Positions 53,320-62,956 are shown, counted from the stretch's first letter. The stretch is 64,000 nt of DNA from an uncultured Alistipes sp. (GCA_947591475.1 CANQDE010000003.1:186001-250000); one strand, 5' to 3'. Notes: generated by a model from the letters alone, not told the origin. Numbers and translations: made by a program.

Positions 53320-55458
53320 ATGAACCGTCGTTTGAAACTGATCGTCTGGCTCGGGGCGCTGTCGTTGGCGCTGCCGGCGACGGTCTGCGCACAACGGTTC
53401 AACGCTCGCGACATCATGCGGGCGCAGCAGCAGGGGCGGGGCAACGAACTCTACGGCTCCAATCCCTACGAACAGACCGACGAAGAGGAGGACGGGCAGC
53501 AGAATCCGCAAGATACGACCAAAGAGGAAAAACGGATCCGCAAACCGCTCGAATCCTATTTTTTCAGCGATTCGATTCGGGCCTTGAACAACTTCCAATG
53601 GAATCTTCGCCGCGGGTATAATCGTGTGGAGATTCAGCCGCTCGATACGACGCTGACCGACTGGCGGATCGACTACCCGTTCTATCGCGAGGGGGTGGGC
53701 GACATCGCGCAAGGCGGTTTGGGGCAGGCATCGCTGCCGCTCAATTATTTCCGGCGTCCGCAGGATTTCGATTTCGAGTTCGCAAGCCCCTATTACGCCT
53801 ATATCTACACGATGGAGAACGTGCCGTTTTACAACGCCAAACGGCCGCTGCTGCGGTTGACCTACATCGAATCCGGCCAGAAACGGTTCCGCGAGGAGAA
53901 TTTCAATATCATGCACGCACAGAACGTCTCGCCGACGACCGGTTTCAACGTCGATTATAAATCCCGCGGCACGCGCGGCCAGTATCTGTGGTCGCGTACG
54001 AAGAACCACAACCTGTCGGTCGCTGTCAGCCATACGGGAAAACGCTATGCCGTGCATGCGGGCTTTTTCAACAATCACATCGAGAAGCAGGAGAACGGCG
54101 GCGTGGTCGGAGCATGGGCCATCGCCGATACGACCTTCGAGATGCCGTCGGGCGTGCCGACGAAATTAGCCGATGCCAAAGCGCAGAACACCTATCGCAA
54201 CAATGCGTTTTTCGTTACGCAGTCTTACGGCATCCCGTTGCAGCGGATGACCGAATCGGATTTCTCGATGGCCGGCCTTTCGGCGGTCTACATCGGCCAT
54301 TCGTTCGAATACAACTCTTGGAGCAAGGTGTACAGCGATATTCGGGCTCCTTATACCAACGAACGCGACCACCGCAATCCCGACGGCAGCTTCGAGCCGG
54401 CCGAATACGAATACTATAAGGATTGGTACATCGATCCGTCGCGGACGCGCGATTCGCTCTACGAGCGGGTCATTTCGAACCGCTTCTTCGTGCAGGCGCA
54501 GCCGTGGGATCGAAACGGGGTGGTCGGCACGATTGATGCGGGGATCGGCATCGATCTGCATACCTATTCGCAGTTCCACCTCACCGGATACCTGTCGGGC
54601 CGTTACGACAAAGTGTCCGAAACCAGCTACTTCGCCTACGGCGCCGTAGGCGGGAAGATCAAGAAATATCTCGACTGGGATGCGAACCTCAAGTTCTATC
54701 CGTCGGGATACCGAGGCGGAGACCTCACCATCGGCGGCCATCTGTCGTTGATGGGACTGCTCCGCGGACACCCTCTGATTCTCGAAGGCAGCTTCACGAT
54801 GGAGCGCCGCTCGCCGAACTATTGGCAGGAGAATCTATTCTCGAACCACTATGTGTGGTCCGCTCCTCTCGGTAAGGAGAATGAAACTCGTTTTGAGGTC
54901 AAGTTCGAAGTGCCCGATTACGCCTTCGAGGCGGGGGCTTGGTTCGGATTCGTCGACAACAAAATCTATTACGACGCCGACAGCCGGATCGCCCAATCGG
55001 ACGGAAACGTAAGCCTCACGAGTGTGTATGCCCGCAAGGATTTCCGCTTGGGCGGACTTCATTTGGATCACAGGGCATTGTTGCAATGGAGTACGAGTCA
55101 AGAAGTTGTACCCGTTCCGCTTTTGAGCGCCTTCCTCTCGTATTACTACGAGTTCTGGGCGGTGCGCAATGTATTGCGTCTGCAAATCGGTTTGGACGGT
55201 CGCTACCATACGAAGTATCATGCGCCCGGTTTCAATCCGGCTTTGTCGGCGTTCTACAACCAGCGGGAGATCGAGGTGGGGAGCTATCCCTACGTGGATC
55301 TGTTCGTCATGGCCAAGTGGAAACGAATGCGGATATTTCTCAAATATCAGCATCTGAACAAAGGACTGTTCGGCGAAGGAGCCTATTTCTCCGCAGCGAA
55401 TTATCCGCTGAATCCGGGCATGTTCAAAATCGGTATTTCGTGGGGATTCTATGATTAG
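53320..55458 (+). CDS. Putative outer-membrane porin (beta-barrel)
   Basis: The ATG at 53320 gives 712 residues with a signal peptide (LIVWLGALSLALPATVCAQ). A charged linker (about 50-75, TDEEEDGQQNPQ) precedes a long series of alternating aromatic/polar strands (FDFEFASPYYAYIYTMENV, YAVHAGFFNNHIE). It ends in FKIGISWGFYD, an outer-membrane insertion signal. It fits the Bacteroidota Porin_10-type group, whose substrate is unknown. Separated from pssA by 13 nt, so probably co-transcribed. Confidence 0.82.
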   Translation: MNRRLKLIVWLGALSLALPATVCAQRFNARDIMRAQQQGRGNELYGSNPYEQTDEEEDGQQNPQDTTKEEKRIRKPLESYFFSDSIRALNNFQWNLRRGYNRVEIQPLDTTLTDWRIDYPFYREGVGDIAQGGLGQASLPLNYFRRPQDFDFEFASPYYAYIYTMENVPFYNAKRPLLRLTYIESGQKRFREENFNIMHAQNVSPTTGFNVDYKSRGTRGQYLWSRTKNHNLSVAVSHTGKRYAVHAGFFNNHIEKQENGGVVGAWAIADTTFEMPSGVPTKLADAKAQNTYRNNAFFVTQSYGIPLQRMTESDFSMAGLSAVYIGHSFEYNSWSKVYSDIRAPYTNERDHRNPDGSFEPAEYEYYKDWYIDPSRTRDSLYERVISNRFFVQAQPWDRNGVVGTIDAGIGIDLHTYSQFHLTGYLSGRYDKVSETSYFAYGAVGGKIKKYLDWDANLKFYPSGYRGGDLTIGGHLSLMGLLRGHPLILEGSFTMERRSPNYWQENLFSNHYVWSAPLGKENETRFEVKFEVPDYAFEAGAWFGFVDNKIYYDADSRIAQSDGNVSLTSVYARKDFRLGGLHLDHRALLQWSTSQEVVPVPLLSAFLSYYYEFWAVRNVLRLQIGLDGRYHTKYHAPGFNPALSAFYNQREIEVGSYPYVDLFVMAKWKRMRIFLKYQHLNKGLFGEGAYFSAANYPLNPGMFKIGISWGFYD

Positions 55459-55502
55459 CGTACTGTATTGCACGGTGTAAGCTGCCCGCAACACAGATTT
55501 TT

Positions 55503-56192
55503 ATGCTGAAAAAAACGGTTTTAACCTTTGCGTTCTTAACCATCATGACCACTTTTTACGGCTTCAACGCCCGTTACGGCGTTGCGGTCGTGTCGCTCGA
55601 CAACGATCCGACGGTTTACTGCAATCCGTTGTTGCGCGAGGGCGATTACGTGATTTCCGCCTACGATGCGATCATTCGCAACATCAGCGAGCGGGAGGGT
55701 AACGACTGGCGGCTGATGTCGGCCATCGCCTATCACGAATCGCGTTTCCGTTCCGATCTCGTTTCGCATCGCGGCGCTCGGGGCTTGATGCAGATCATGC
55801 CTTCGGTGGCGCGGCAGTTCGCGGTTCCGGCGGAGCGGGCCTCCGAGCCCGAAACCAATGTCTGGCTGGCGAACAAACTGTTGACGAGCATCTTGGGTTC
55901 GTTGCGTCTGCCGGCCGAGGTGTCGGAGCGCGACCGGATGTCGATGGCGTTGGCTTCGTACAACGGCGGGGTCGGACATGTGAAGGATGCTCGGCGGCTG
56001 GCTCGCTTCTATGGCGAGAATCCCGATTCGTGGGAAGTCGTCGCGCGTTACTTGATGCTGGAGTCCGAGCCGGAGTATTATGGAAACGAAGTGGTCGAAT
56101 GCGGACGTTTTACGGGTGGCCGGCGCACGCTGGCGTATGTGGACGACGTGTTGGGACGCTACGATAAGTATTGCCGTATGGCCGCGAAGTAA
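55503..56192 (+). CDS. Lytic transglycosylase (SLT family)
   Basis: A 229-residue protein with a signal-like N-terminus (LTFAFLTIMTTFYGFNA). The goose-lysozyme-like SLT domain shows the catalytic Glu in IAYHESRFRSD (about residue 80), GARGLMQIMPSVA and ALASYNGGVGHV. It cleaves peptidoglycan with 1,6-anhydro product. 44 nt after the porin gene; a terminator follows. Confidence 0.92.
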   Translation: MLKKTVLTFAFLTIMTTFYGFNARYGVAVVSLDNDPTVYCNPLLREGDYVISAYDAIIRNISEREGNDWRLMSAIAYHESRFRSDLVSHRGARGLMQIMPSVARQFAVPAERASEPETNVWLANKLLTSILGSLRLPAEVSERDRMSMALASYNGGVGHVKDARRLARFYGENPDSWEVVARYLMLESEPEYYGNEVVECGRFTGGRRTLAYVDDVLGRYDKYCRMAAK

Positions 56193-56219
56193 GGCGGTCG
56201 GAATAGAAAGTAAACGAAA

Positions 56220-56246
56220 GGGTCGGTGTCGTGCCGATCCTTTTTT
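56220..56246 (+). terminator. Terminator after the lytic transglycosylase gene
   Basis: Stem GGGTCGG / CCGATCC (one G-U pair) with a 7-nt loop, then six T, 28 nt after the stop. Confidence 0.82.
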
Positions 56247-56327
56247 CGTGCAAATCGAATAGGCTCGCTGCTGCGGCGGGCTCGAATAATTCTGCAAATC
56301 GGTTATTCGGATTTTGAATTAAATTCC

Positions 56328-56335
56328 TACCTTTG
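56328..56335 (+). promoter_or_regulatory. -7 box of the YitT-like gene
   Basis: TACCTTTG with TTCG 18 nt upstream (56306-56309). The box ends only 4 nt before the ATG at 56340, so the transcript would be leaderless or nearly so. Confidence 0.65.
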
Positions 56336-56339
56336 CACT

Positions 56340-57329
56340 ATGATTACGAAAAGTTTGCTTGAACCGATGGGATCGTGGGCGTGGTGGCGCTCGTGGTTCC
56401 TCATTTTTCTGGGTTGCGCCGTGATGGGAACGGGTTTCGTGCTCTTCATCAACCCCTATAAGTTCGTGCCCGGCGGTGTTTACGGCATGGGCGTCGTGCT
56501 GCACAATGTCTTTCCGTCCATTCAGGTCGGTACGTTCGGTTACATGTTCGATATTCCGTTGATGATTATCGCCGTGTTGATTTTCGGCGGACAGTTCGGT
56601 ACCCGCACCGTCCTCGCGGCGATGTTCACGCCGGGTTACATGAACGTTTTGACGAAGTTGGTCTATCCGAACGATGCGGCGGTCGAGGCGCTCGACCCTG
56701 CGCAGTTGTTGGGCGGTCGGCTCGACTTGTCGGGCGATCTGTTCCTCGCTTGTCTGATGGGGGCTGTCATCATCGGTGTCGGCATGGGGCTCGTCGTGCG
56801 TCAGCAGGCGACGACGGGCGGTACGGACATCGTAGCGATGCTGCTTCAGAAATTCGCGGGCATCAAGTTCTCCACCGGCATTTTCTTGGCCGACGGCTTC
56901 GTCGTTTTGGCCGGTTTGGTCGTCATCGGTTTCGGCTTGGGTATGGAGCAGTCGTCGGGCGAAGGGTGGTTGTTGACGCTCTATTCGTTGATTATCATCT
57001 ACATCACCTCGCGGGTCGTCGCCTACATGCTCGACGGCGCCTCGTACGACAAACTGTTGTTCATCATCAGCGACGACATCGACGGCTTGAAGCAGTTCAT
57101 CCTCCACGACCTCGACCGCAGTGCGACCTACATCAAGTCGCGCGGCATGTACACGGGCAAAGACCGCGACATGATTTTTTTGGTCGTGAGCCGCAAGGAG
57201 GTGCGCCAAGTGCAGCACAAAATCCGCGAAATCGATCCGAAGGCGTTCGTCGTGGTAACCGACGCTTACGATACCTTCGGCGAGGGATTCAAGCCGCTGC
57301 CCGATACGGACACGATTCAGGCGGAATAG
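56340..57329 (+). CDS. YitT-family membrane protein (DUF161/DUF2179)
   Basis: The ATG at 56340 gives 329 residues; an in-frame ATG at 56367 would also fit. About six membrane helices (FLIFLGCAVMGTGFVLFINPYKFVPGGVYG at the start) are followed by a cytosolic DUF2179 domain (about 245-310, DKLLFIISDDIDGLKQFILHDLDR, VVSRKEVRQVQHKIREIDPKAFV). The family is widespread and uncharacterised in transport terms. The miaB start is 30 nt downstream. Confidence 0.9.
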   Translation: MITKSLLEPMGSWAWWRSWFLIFLGCAVMGTGFVLFINPYKFVPGGVYGMGVVLHNVFPSIQVGTFGYMFDIPLMIIAVLIFGGQFGTRTVLAAMFTPGYMNVLTKLVYPNDAAVEALDPAQLLGGRLDLSGDLFLACLMGAVIIGVGMGLVVRQQATTGGTDIVAMLLQKFAGIKFSTGIFLADGFVVLAGLVVIGFGLGMEQSSGEGWLLTLYSLIIIYITSRVVAYMLDGASYDKLLFIISDDIDGLKQFILHDLDRSATYIKSRGMYTGKDRDMIFLVVSRKEVRQVQHKIREIDPKAFVVVTDAYDTFGEGFKPLPDTDTIQAE

Positions 57330-57359
57330 CGAATCATTCCCATAGCGAAAAATTATCCG

Positions 57360-58712
57360 ATGCAATTCGATAAGCATGCGTTGCGGCCCTTGCAGGGCGA
57401 CGGCCGCAAACTCTTCGTCGAGACCTACGGTTGCCAGATGAACGTCGGCGACACGGAAATCGTCGTCTCGGTGATGCAGGCCGAGGGGTATTTTTACACC
57501 GACCGCATCGAAGAGGCCGACATTATTTTAATCAACACCTGTTCGATCCGCGACAATGCCGAACAGCGCATCTGGGGGCGGTTGGCCGAGATGAAACGCT
57601 TGCGGCGGGCCAAACCCTCGCTGTTGGTCGGCGTCATCGGTTGCATGGCCGAACGGTTGAAAGAGAAACTCGTAGAGGGGCCGTGGGGGGTCGACATCGT
57701 GGCCGGTCCCGATGCTTATCGCGACTTGCCGCGTTTAGTGCGCGAAGCCGAATCGGGCGGCAAAGGGGTGAACGTCCTCCTCTCGACGGAGGAGACCTAT
57801 GCGGAGATCGCGCCCGTACGTCTCGATCGGAACGGAGTGAGCGCTTTCGTCTCTATCATGCGCGGTTGCAACAATTTTTGCTCCTATTGCGTGGTGCCCT
57901 ACACCCGCGGACGCGAACGCAGCCGCGATGCGGAGACCATTCTGGCCGAAGTGCGCAGCCTGTTCGAAAACGGTTATCGCGAGGTTACGCTGCTCGGGCA
58001 GAATGTCAACTCCTATCGGGCCGGCGAGGTCGATTTCCCCGAGTTGATGCGTCGGGTGGCCTCCGTTTCGCCCTTGTTGCGCGTGCGGTTCGCGACGTCG
58101 CATCCCAAGGATATGAGCGACCGGCTGTTGGAGACGATGGCGTCGATGCCCAACATCTGCCGTTCGATCCATCTGCCGGCCCAGTCGGGAGCGACTTCGA
58201 TGCTCGAACGCATGAACCGCAAATATACGCGGGATGGGTACCTCGATCGGATCGCCGCTATCCGCCGCTATTTGCCCGATTGCAGCATCACGACCGATCT
58301 GATTGCCGGATTTTCGGGTGAAACCGAGGAGGAACATGCCGCCACCTTGTCGTTGATGCGCGAAGTGGGGTGCGATTTCGCCTACATGTTCAAATACTCC
58401 GAACGTCCGGGAACGTTCGCGCAGCGGCACTTGCCCGACGATGTACCCGAAGAGGTCAAATCGCGGCGATTGTCTGAAATCATCGCTTTGCAGAACGAAT
58501 TGGGCTTGGCCGCTTACCGGCGCGATGTGGGCCGTGAATTCGAAGTGTTGGTGGAGGGAACGTCCAAACGCGATGCCGGCAAGCTCTCGGGGCGCACCTC
58601 GCAGAACAAAGTGGTGGTATTCGACCGCGGAACGCACGGTGTGGGCGATTATGTCCGTGTCCGCATCACGGGCTGCACGGCGGCGACGCTCTTCGGCGAG
58701 GCCCTCGATTGA
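57360..58712 (+). CDS. miaB: tRNA-2-methylthio-N6-dimethylallyladenosine synthase MiaB
   Basis: A 450-residue radical-SAM methylthiotransferase. The N-terminal UPF0004 domain has cysteines in ETYGCQMN, NTCSIRDNA and GVIGCMAERL. The radical-SAM motif is CNNFCSYC (about 170-177). The C-terminal TRAM domain follows (VLVEGTSKRDAGKLSGRTSQNKVVVF). It modifies A37 of tRNAs reading UNN codons. Confidence 0.96.
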   Translation: MQFDKHALRPLQGDGRKLFVETYGCQMNVGDTEIVVSVMQAEGYFYTDRIEEADIILINTCSIRDNAEQRIWGRLAEMKRLRRAKPSLLVGVIGCMAERLKEKLVEGPWGVDIVAGPDAYRDLPRLVREAESGGKGVNVLLSTEETYAEIAPVRLDRNGVSAFVSIMRGCNNFCSYCVVPYTRGRERSRDAETILAEVRSLFENGYREVTLLGQNVNSYRAGEVDFPELMRRVASVSPLLRVRFATSHPKDMSDRLLETMASMPNICRSIHLPAQSGATSMLERMNRKYTRDGYLDRIAAIRRYLPDCSITTDLIAGFSGETEEEHAATLSLMREVGCDFAYMFKYSERPGTFAQRHLPDDVPEEVKSRRLSEIIALQNELGLAAYRRDVGREFEVLVEGTSKRDAGKLSGRTSQNKVVVFDRGTHGVGDYVRVRITGCTAATLFGEALD

Positions 58713-58807
58713 CCGGAAGGGGGGCCTGAATCGGAAATGAAAAAGCTAGGCGGGGCGGCGTGAAGCGTCGCAAAGGATACTTTTGGTTTTATATTTACTG
58801 AATAAAA

Positions 58808-60286
58808 ATGCGATTCGACGAACTGGATTTGGAAGAGGAGATTCTCGACGGTCTCTATGATATGAATTTTCGGGAGATGACGCCCGTGCAGGAACAGACC
58901 ATTCCTATCATCCTCGAAGGGCGCGACATCATCGGTTGTGCGCAGACCGGCACGGGCAAGACGGCCGCCTATACGCTTCCGTTGTTGAACAAGCTGTTGC
59001 TCGAAGGGAATGAGGACAACGTAGTGAAATCGGTCATCATCGTGCCGACGCGCGAGCTGGCACAGCAGATCGACCAACAATTTCAGGGATTTTCGTATTA
59101 TCTTCCTGTTTCTACGACGGTGGTCTATGGAGGCGGCGACGGCAAGGGCTGGGACGTGCAGAAACGGGGCATGCTGATGGGCTCCGACGTGGTGATCGCC
59201 ACGCCGGGCCGCATGATCGCCCACTTGCAAAACAGCGGCATCGACCTTTCGCATGTCGAATATCTGATTCTCGACGAAGCCGACCGGATGCTGGACATGG
59301 GCTTCAGCGACGACATCATGCGCATCGTCTCCTTCATGCCCAAAGAGCGGCAGACCATTCTGTTCTCGGCGACGCTGCCGCCGAAAATCCGCACGCTGGC
59401 CAAGACGATTCTGCGCAATCCGGCCGAGGTCAATATCGCCATATCGAAACCGAACGAATCCATCGACCAGTCGGCCTACATCTGTTACGAAAGTCAGAAA
59501 TTGGGCATCATCCGCGAATTGTTCGCCGAGCCGAGCGGATCGAAAACCATCATCTTTTCCTCTTCGAAACTCAAGGTCAAGGAGCTGGCCCACACGCTCA
59601 AACGGATGAAACTCAATGTCGCGGCGATGCACTCCGATTTGGAACAGGCGCAGCGCGAGGAGGTGATGCTCGCATTCAAGAACAACAAGGTCGATATTTT
59701 GGTCGCCACCGACATCGTGGCCCGTGGTATCGACATCGAGGACATTGGCTTGGTCATCAACTACGATGTGCCGCGCGACCCCGAAGATTATATCCACCGG
59801 ATCGGCCGTACGGCCCGTGTCGATGCGACCGGTAGCGCCATCACCTTCGTCAGCGAGGAGGATCAGGGCCGGTTCCACCAAATCGAGAAGTTCATCGAAC
59901 GGGACATCCGCAAGGCCGATCTCCCTGCGGCTGTGGGCGAGGGCCCGAAATATGCACCGGCCGAAAATCGGGGACGCGGCGGGCGGCGCGGTCGCGGCGG
60001 TGCAGGCTCCGGCGATGGACGGCGGGGTCGTGGCGGGCGGAATCGTCGGAACGGCCGCAGTCGGCAGGGGAGCGATGCTCCGGCAGCCGCCGCATCCGAC
60101 CGTCAGACGGAGATGCAGCGAAACACGGCGGAAAGTCCGGCGGAATCGACGCAGCCATTGGATAACGAACATGCTTCGGGACGAGGCGAAGGCAATCGGG
60201 GGACGCGCGACCGGAAGCGGCGTCATCGCGGAGGCCGCCGCCATCGTCGGAGTAACAAACCTGCAGCCGAACCGACCGGCGAATAG
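58808..60286 (+). CDS. DEAD-box ATP-dependent RNA helicase (RhlE-like)
   Basis: A 492-residue helicase. Motifs in order: Q motif (TPVQEQTIP), I (AQTGTGKTAAY), Ia (PTRELAQQ), Ib (TPGR), II (DEAD in LILDEADRMLDMGF), III (SAT), V (ATDIVARGIDI), VI (HRIGRTAR). Residues after about 385 form an Arg/Gly-rich tail (RGRGGRRGRGG), probably for RNA binding. It unwinds or remodels rRNA or mRNA. Confidence 0.95.
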   Translation: MRFDELDLEEEILDGLYDMNFREMTPVQEQTIPIILEGRDIIGCAQTGTGKTAAYTLPLLNKLLLEGNEDNVVKSVIIVPTRELAQQIDQQFQGFSYYLPVSTTVVYGGGDGKGWDVQKRGMLMGSDVVIATPGRMIAHLQNSGIDLSHVEYLILDEADRMLDMGFSDDIMRIVSFMPKERQTILFSATLPPKIRTLAKTILRNPAEVNIAISKPNESIDQSAYICYESQKLGIIRELFAEPSGSKTIIFSSSKLKVKELAHTLKRMKLNVAAMHSDLEQAQREEVMLAFKNNKVDILVATDIVARGIDIEDIGLVINYDVPRDPEDYIHRIGRTARVDATGSAITFVSEEDQGRFHQIEKFIERDIRKADLPAAVGEGPKYAPAENRGRGGRRGRGGAGSGDGRRGRGGRNRRNGRSRQGSDAPAAAASDRQTEMQRNTAESPAESTQPLDNEHASGRGEGNRGTRDRKRRHRGGRRHRRSNKPAAEPTGE

Positions 60287-60305
60287 GTAAATGAATAGGT
60301 AAAAG

Positions 60306-60338
60306 ATTCCCCTGCGGCAACTGATGCGGCAGGGGAAT
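60306..60338. terminator. Bidirectional terminator between helicase and prs
   Basis: ATTCCCCTGC (60306-60315) pairs with GCAGGGGAAT (60329-60338). TTTGTTT follows on the plus strand and TTTT on the minus strand, so it can end both converging genes. Confidence 0.8.
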
Positions 60339-60387
60339 TTGTTTGAATTAAAGAAAGGCGGAATAGAAAAGAGCCGCCCTTCACGTT

Positions 60388-61329
60388 CTATTTGAAAAAG
60401 ATCGAAGAAATCTCCTTGTAGTTGTGGACGCGCTCGATAACGTCGGCGAAGATGTCCGCAACCGACAAAACCGTGAATTTGTGCAGATCGTGATCCTCTT
60501 TCAGCGGAATCGTGTCCGTTACGATCACCTCTTCCAGCGCACTGGCATTGATGCGGTCGTAGGCCGGCCCCGAAAGTACGGGGTGCGTAATGGCGGCCCG
60601 CACGCTCTTGGCTCCGCGCGACATCAACATATCGGCTGCCATGCAGATGGTGCCCGCCGTGTCGATCATGTCGTCGACGATCAACACGTTGCGGCCTTCG
60701 ACCTCGCCGATGGCCGTCATCTTGCCGACGACGTTCGGTTTGGCCCGCTCCTTATGCGAGATGATGATGGGCGTGCCGAGCAGTTTCGCATAGGTGTTGG
60801 CCCGTTTCGCGCCGCCCATGTCGGGGGCGGCGATGGAGAGATCCTGAATGTCGAGGCTCCGGATGTAGGGCACGAAGATGCCGCTGGCATAGAGTGCATC
60901 GACCGGCACGTCGAAAAATCCCTGTATCTGATCGGCATGCAGATCCATCGTCATGATGCGGTCGACGCCGGCGGCCATCAACAGATTGGCGACCAGCTTG
61001 GCGCCGATCGGCACCCGCGGGCGGTCTTTGCGGTCTTGGCGGGCCCATCCGAAGTAGGGCATCACGGCCACGACCTTGTAGGCCGATGCGCGACGGGCGG
61101 CGTCGATCATCATCAGCAGTTCCATCAAATTGTCCGTGGGCGGGAACGTCGACTGGATGATGAACACCGTGCAGCCGCGGATGGATTCGTTGAAGCAGGG
61201 CTGGAACTCTCCGTCGCTGAATTGCAGGACTTCCGCCTGACCGAGTTGGGTTCCGAAGCTCGCGGCGATCTTGGTGGCGAGGTATTCGGAGCCGCGACCG
61301 GAGAAAATCTTGATTTTGTGGATGGCCAT
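60388..61329 (-). CDS. prs: Ribose-phosphate pyrophosphokinase
   Basis: A 313-residue class I PRPP synthetase. FSGRGSEYLATKIA at the start, MPYFGWARQDRKDRPR (ATP loop), VDRIMTMDLHADQIQGFF and the PRPP loop VLIVDDMIDTAGT are all present. It makes PRPP for nucleotides, NAD and histidine. TATCTTTG lies 25 nt upstream. Confidence 0.97.
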   Translation of the reverse strand: MAIHKIKIFSGRGSEYLATKIAASFGTQLGQAEVLQFSDGEFQPCFNESIRGCTVFIIQSTFPPTDNLMELLMMIDAARRASAYKVVAVMPYFGWARQDRKDRPRVPIGAKLVANLLMAAGVDRIMTMDLHADQIQGFFDVPVDALYASGIFVPYIRSLDIQDLSIAAPDMGGAKRANTYAKLLGTPIIISHKERAKPNVVGKMTAIGEVEGRNVLIVDDMIDTAGTICMAADMLMSRGAKSVRAAITHPVLSGPAYDRINASALEEVIVTDTIPLKEDHDLHKFTVLSVADIFADVIERVHNYKEISSIFFK

Positions 61330-61354
61330 AGATTTACGGGATTAAAGGATGGCG

Positions 61355-61362
61355 CAAAGATA
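61355..61362 (-). promoter_or_regulatory. -7 box of prs
   Basis: Minus strand TATCTTTG, an exact TAnnTTTG match, 25 nt before the prs ATG, between prs and the ysxC stop. Confidence 0.65.
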
Positions 61363-61414
61363 GGACAATGCGTCGAAAAAAGAGGCGATGTGGCCGTATT
61401 TTTTCAACATTCGG

Positions 61415-62011
61415 TCAACCGTTTCCGAGGCACGTCCCGATGAAATCGAGTATATCCTGCTGACCGATGCGCTTTTCCGAGGAGCTGACGAACATCGGCG
61501 GCAGCTCTTCCCACTGTTCGCGGAGCGCTTCGCTGAAGCGGGCGACGCTGCGTTCGGCTTGGGTTTTCGAGAGCTTGTCGGCCTTCGTGAAGACGATGCC
61601 GAACGGGATGCCGTTTTCGCCGAGCAGCTCGATGAACCGCAGGTCGATGCGCTGCGGTTCGAGCCGGATGTCTACCAGAACGAACAGAAAGTGAAGCCGT
61701 TCGCATCGGAGAACGTAATCCGTGATGATCTTCGCGAAATCGTCGCGCGTCGTTTTCGAGGTGCGGGCATAGCCGTACCCGGGCAGGTCGACCAAATACC
61801 ATCGGTCGTCGACCTTGAAATGATTGATTAGCCGCGTCTTGCCCGGCGTACCCGAGACCTTGGCTAGCCCGTTGCGGCCGGTCAGCAGGTTGATGAGCGA
61901 CGATTTGCCCACGTTGCTCCGGCCGATGAACGCGATGTCGGGCAGCGCATCTTTCGGTACTTGCGCGATTCGCTCCGAGGAGCCTTTGAACTGGACGTTT
62001 CGAATCTGCAT
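61415..62011 (-). CDS. ysxC: Ribosome biogenesis GTPase YsxC/EngB
   Basis: A 198-residue GTPase. G1 GRSNVGKS (about 30-37), G2/G3 TPGKTRLINHF and DLPGYGYA, G4 TKAD and G5 VSSSEKRIG are in place. It acts in 50S subunit assembly. It ends 52 nt before the prs -7 box. Confidence 0.96.
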   Translation of the reverse strand: MQIRNVQFKGSSERIAQVPKDALPDIAFIGRSNVGKSSLINLLTGRNGLAKVSGTPGKTRLINHFKVDDRWYLVDLPGYGYARTSKTTRDDFAKIITDYVLRCERLHFLFVLVDIRLEPQRIDLRFIELLGENGIPFGIVFTKADKLSKTQAERSVARFSEALREQWEELPPMFVSSSEKRIGQQDILDFIGTCLGNG

Positions 62012-62113
62012 GGCGATGCTCTTTGGCGGATGCGTCGGGCTCGTACGGCCCCGACCCGCAGCGAATTTTTCGTAAAAATAGGAAAAATGGCGCGAAACGC
62101 AAAAGGGCCCCGT

Positions 62114-62767
62114 TCATTCCTTCCCTCTGGCTCCGTTCACCCGATAGCGTTGCCGTTCGCCGTGCGTGATTACATAGGTGTACTGTTTGCGGAATCGGTC
62201 GAAGGTGTTTCGCGCCACGTCGTATTCGCGACAGATTGCCGCAATGCTCTTCCCGCAGTTCATCATCCGGACGATCTTCACCCGATCGTCGATCAGTTGT
62301 TGCAGTTTGGTGTAGCTTCCCTTGCGTCGGCCGAGCACGATGCCCTGCTCGCGCCGGAGGGCCAGCGCCTCGCGTGTCCGCATCGAGATGAGGTTGCGTT
62401 CGATCTCCGCGACCAGCCCGAAGGCGAAACAGAGTACCTTGCTGTTGATGGTGTCGTCGAACGAATAGCGGTCTTTGGTGCTGTAAAGCCGCACCTCTTT
62501 TTTGAGCAGTTCGCCGACGATGGCCATGATGTCCGTGAGCGTGCGGCTGAGACGGGACAACTCTGTAACGATCAGCGTATCGCCCTTTTTCATGCGTCGC
62601 ACGAGCGATCCGAGTTTGCGTTCGCGCCCCGATTTTCTGCCGCTCACGACCTCCGTAACCCAACGGTCGACGCGCATGTTCCGGCTGTCGGTGAATTTCG
62701 AAATCTCGTTTTGTTGATTGGCCAGCGTTTGTTTACCGGTGCTGACCCTCAAATAGGCAATAACCAT
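62114..62767 (-). CDS. mpi: Mpi-type serine DNA invertase
   Basis: A 217-residue serine recombinase. The catalytic Ser is in YLRVSTGKQ (residue 9), with the Arg cluster in ELSRLSRTL. The long helix FAFGLVAEIERNLISMRTREAL leads to a resolvase HTH at the C-terminus (SIAAICREYDVARNTFDRF). The start MVIAYLRVST and the YSTKDRYSFDDTINSKVL segment are strikingly close to my memory of Bacteroides fragilis Mpi, the invertase that flips many promoters. It lies next to fimbrillin genes; its targets could be here or across the genome. Confidence 0.93.
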   Translation of the reverse strand: MVIAYLRVSTGKQTLANQQNEISKFTDSRNMRVDRWVTEVVSGRKSGRERKLGSLVRRMKKGDTLIVTELSRLSRTLTDIMAIVGELLKKEVRLYSTKDRYSFDDTINSKVLCFAFGLVAEIERNLISMRTREALALRREQGIVLGRRKGSYTKLQQLIDDRVKIVRMMNCGKSIAAICREYDVARNTFDRFRKQYTYVITHGERQRYRVNGARGKE

Positions 62768-62890
62768 TATTCTCGTCGCAATTTATCATCGAACTATCGG
62801 ACTGAATGGACAAGCGTCCTGGTTTTTCGATTGCAAAAAATGGGCTAAAAGTGTTCCTCCGGTGATGATAAATCGTTCATTTTCTGGTTA

Positions 62891-62921
62891 CAAAGATAAT
62901 AATTTATTTTTCTTCGACGAA
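62891..62921 (-). promoter_or_regulatory. Promoter of the Mpi-type invertase
   Basis: On the minus strand TTCG (62921-62918), 19 nt, then TATCTTTG (62898-62891). The leader would be about 120 nt. The upstream element overlaps the ACGAACGTTT site. Confidence 0.6.
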
Positions 62922-62926
62922 CGTTT
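62917..62926. promoter_or_regulatory. Candidate invertase recognition half-site
   Basis: ACGAACGTTT on the plus strand, AAACGTTCGT on the minus strand. It matches the ARACGTWCGT motif I recall for Mpi-controlled inverted repeats in B. fragilis. An imperfect inverted partner (AAATCGTTCAT, 62870-62880, 9 of 11) encloses the invertase -7 box. Confidence 0.4.
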
Positions 62927-62943
62927 TTTTCAATAAAAAATTA

Positions 62944-62952
62944 CCCCCCCCC
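62944..62952. repeat. Homopolymer tract of nine C (G on the minus strand)
   Basis: Nine consecutive C lie between the palindrome and the ACGAACGTTT site, in an otherwise AT-rich intergenic region. Such tracts slip in replication; length may vary between cells or be a sequencing artefact. Confidence 0.7.
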
Positions 62953-62956
62953 TACG

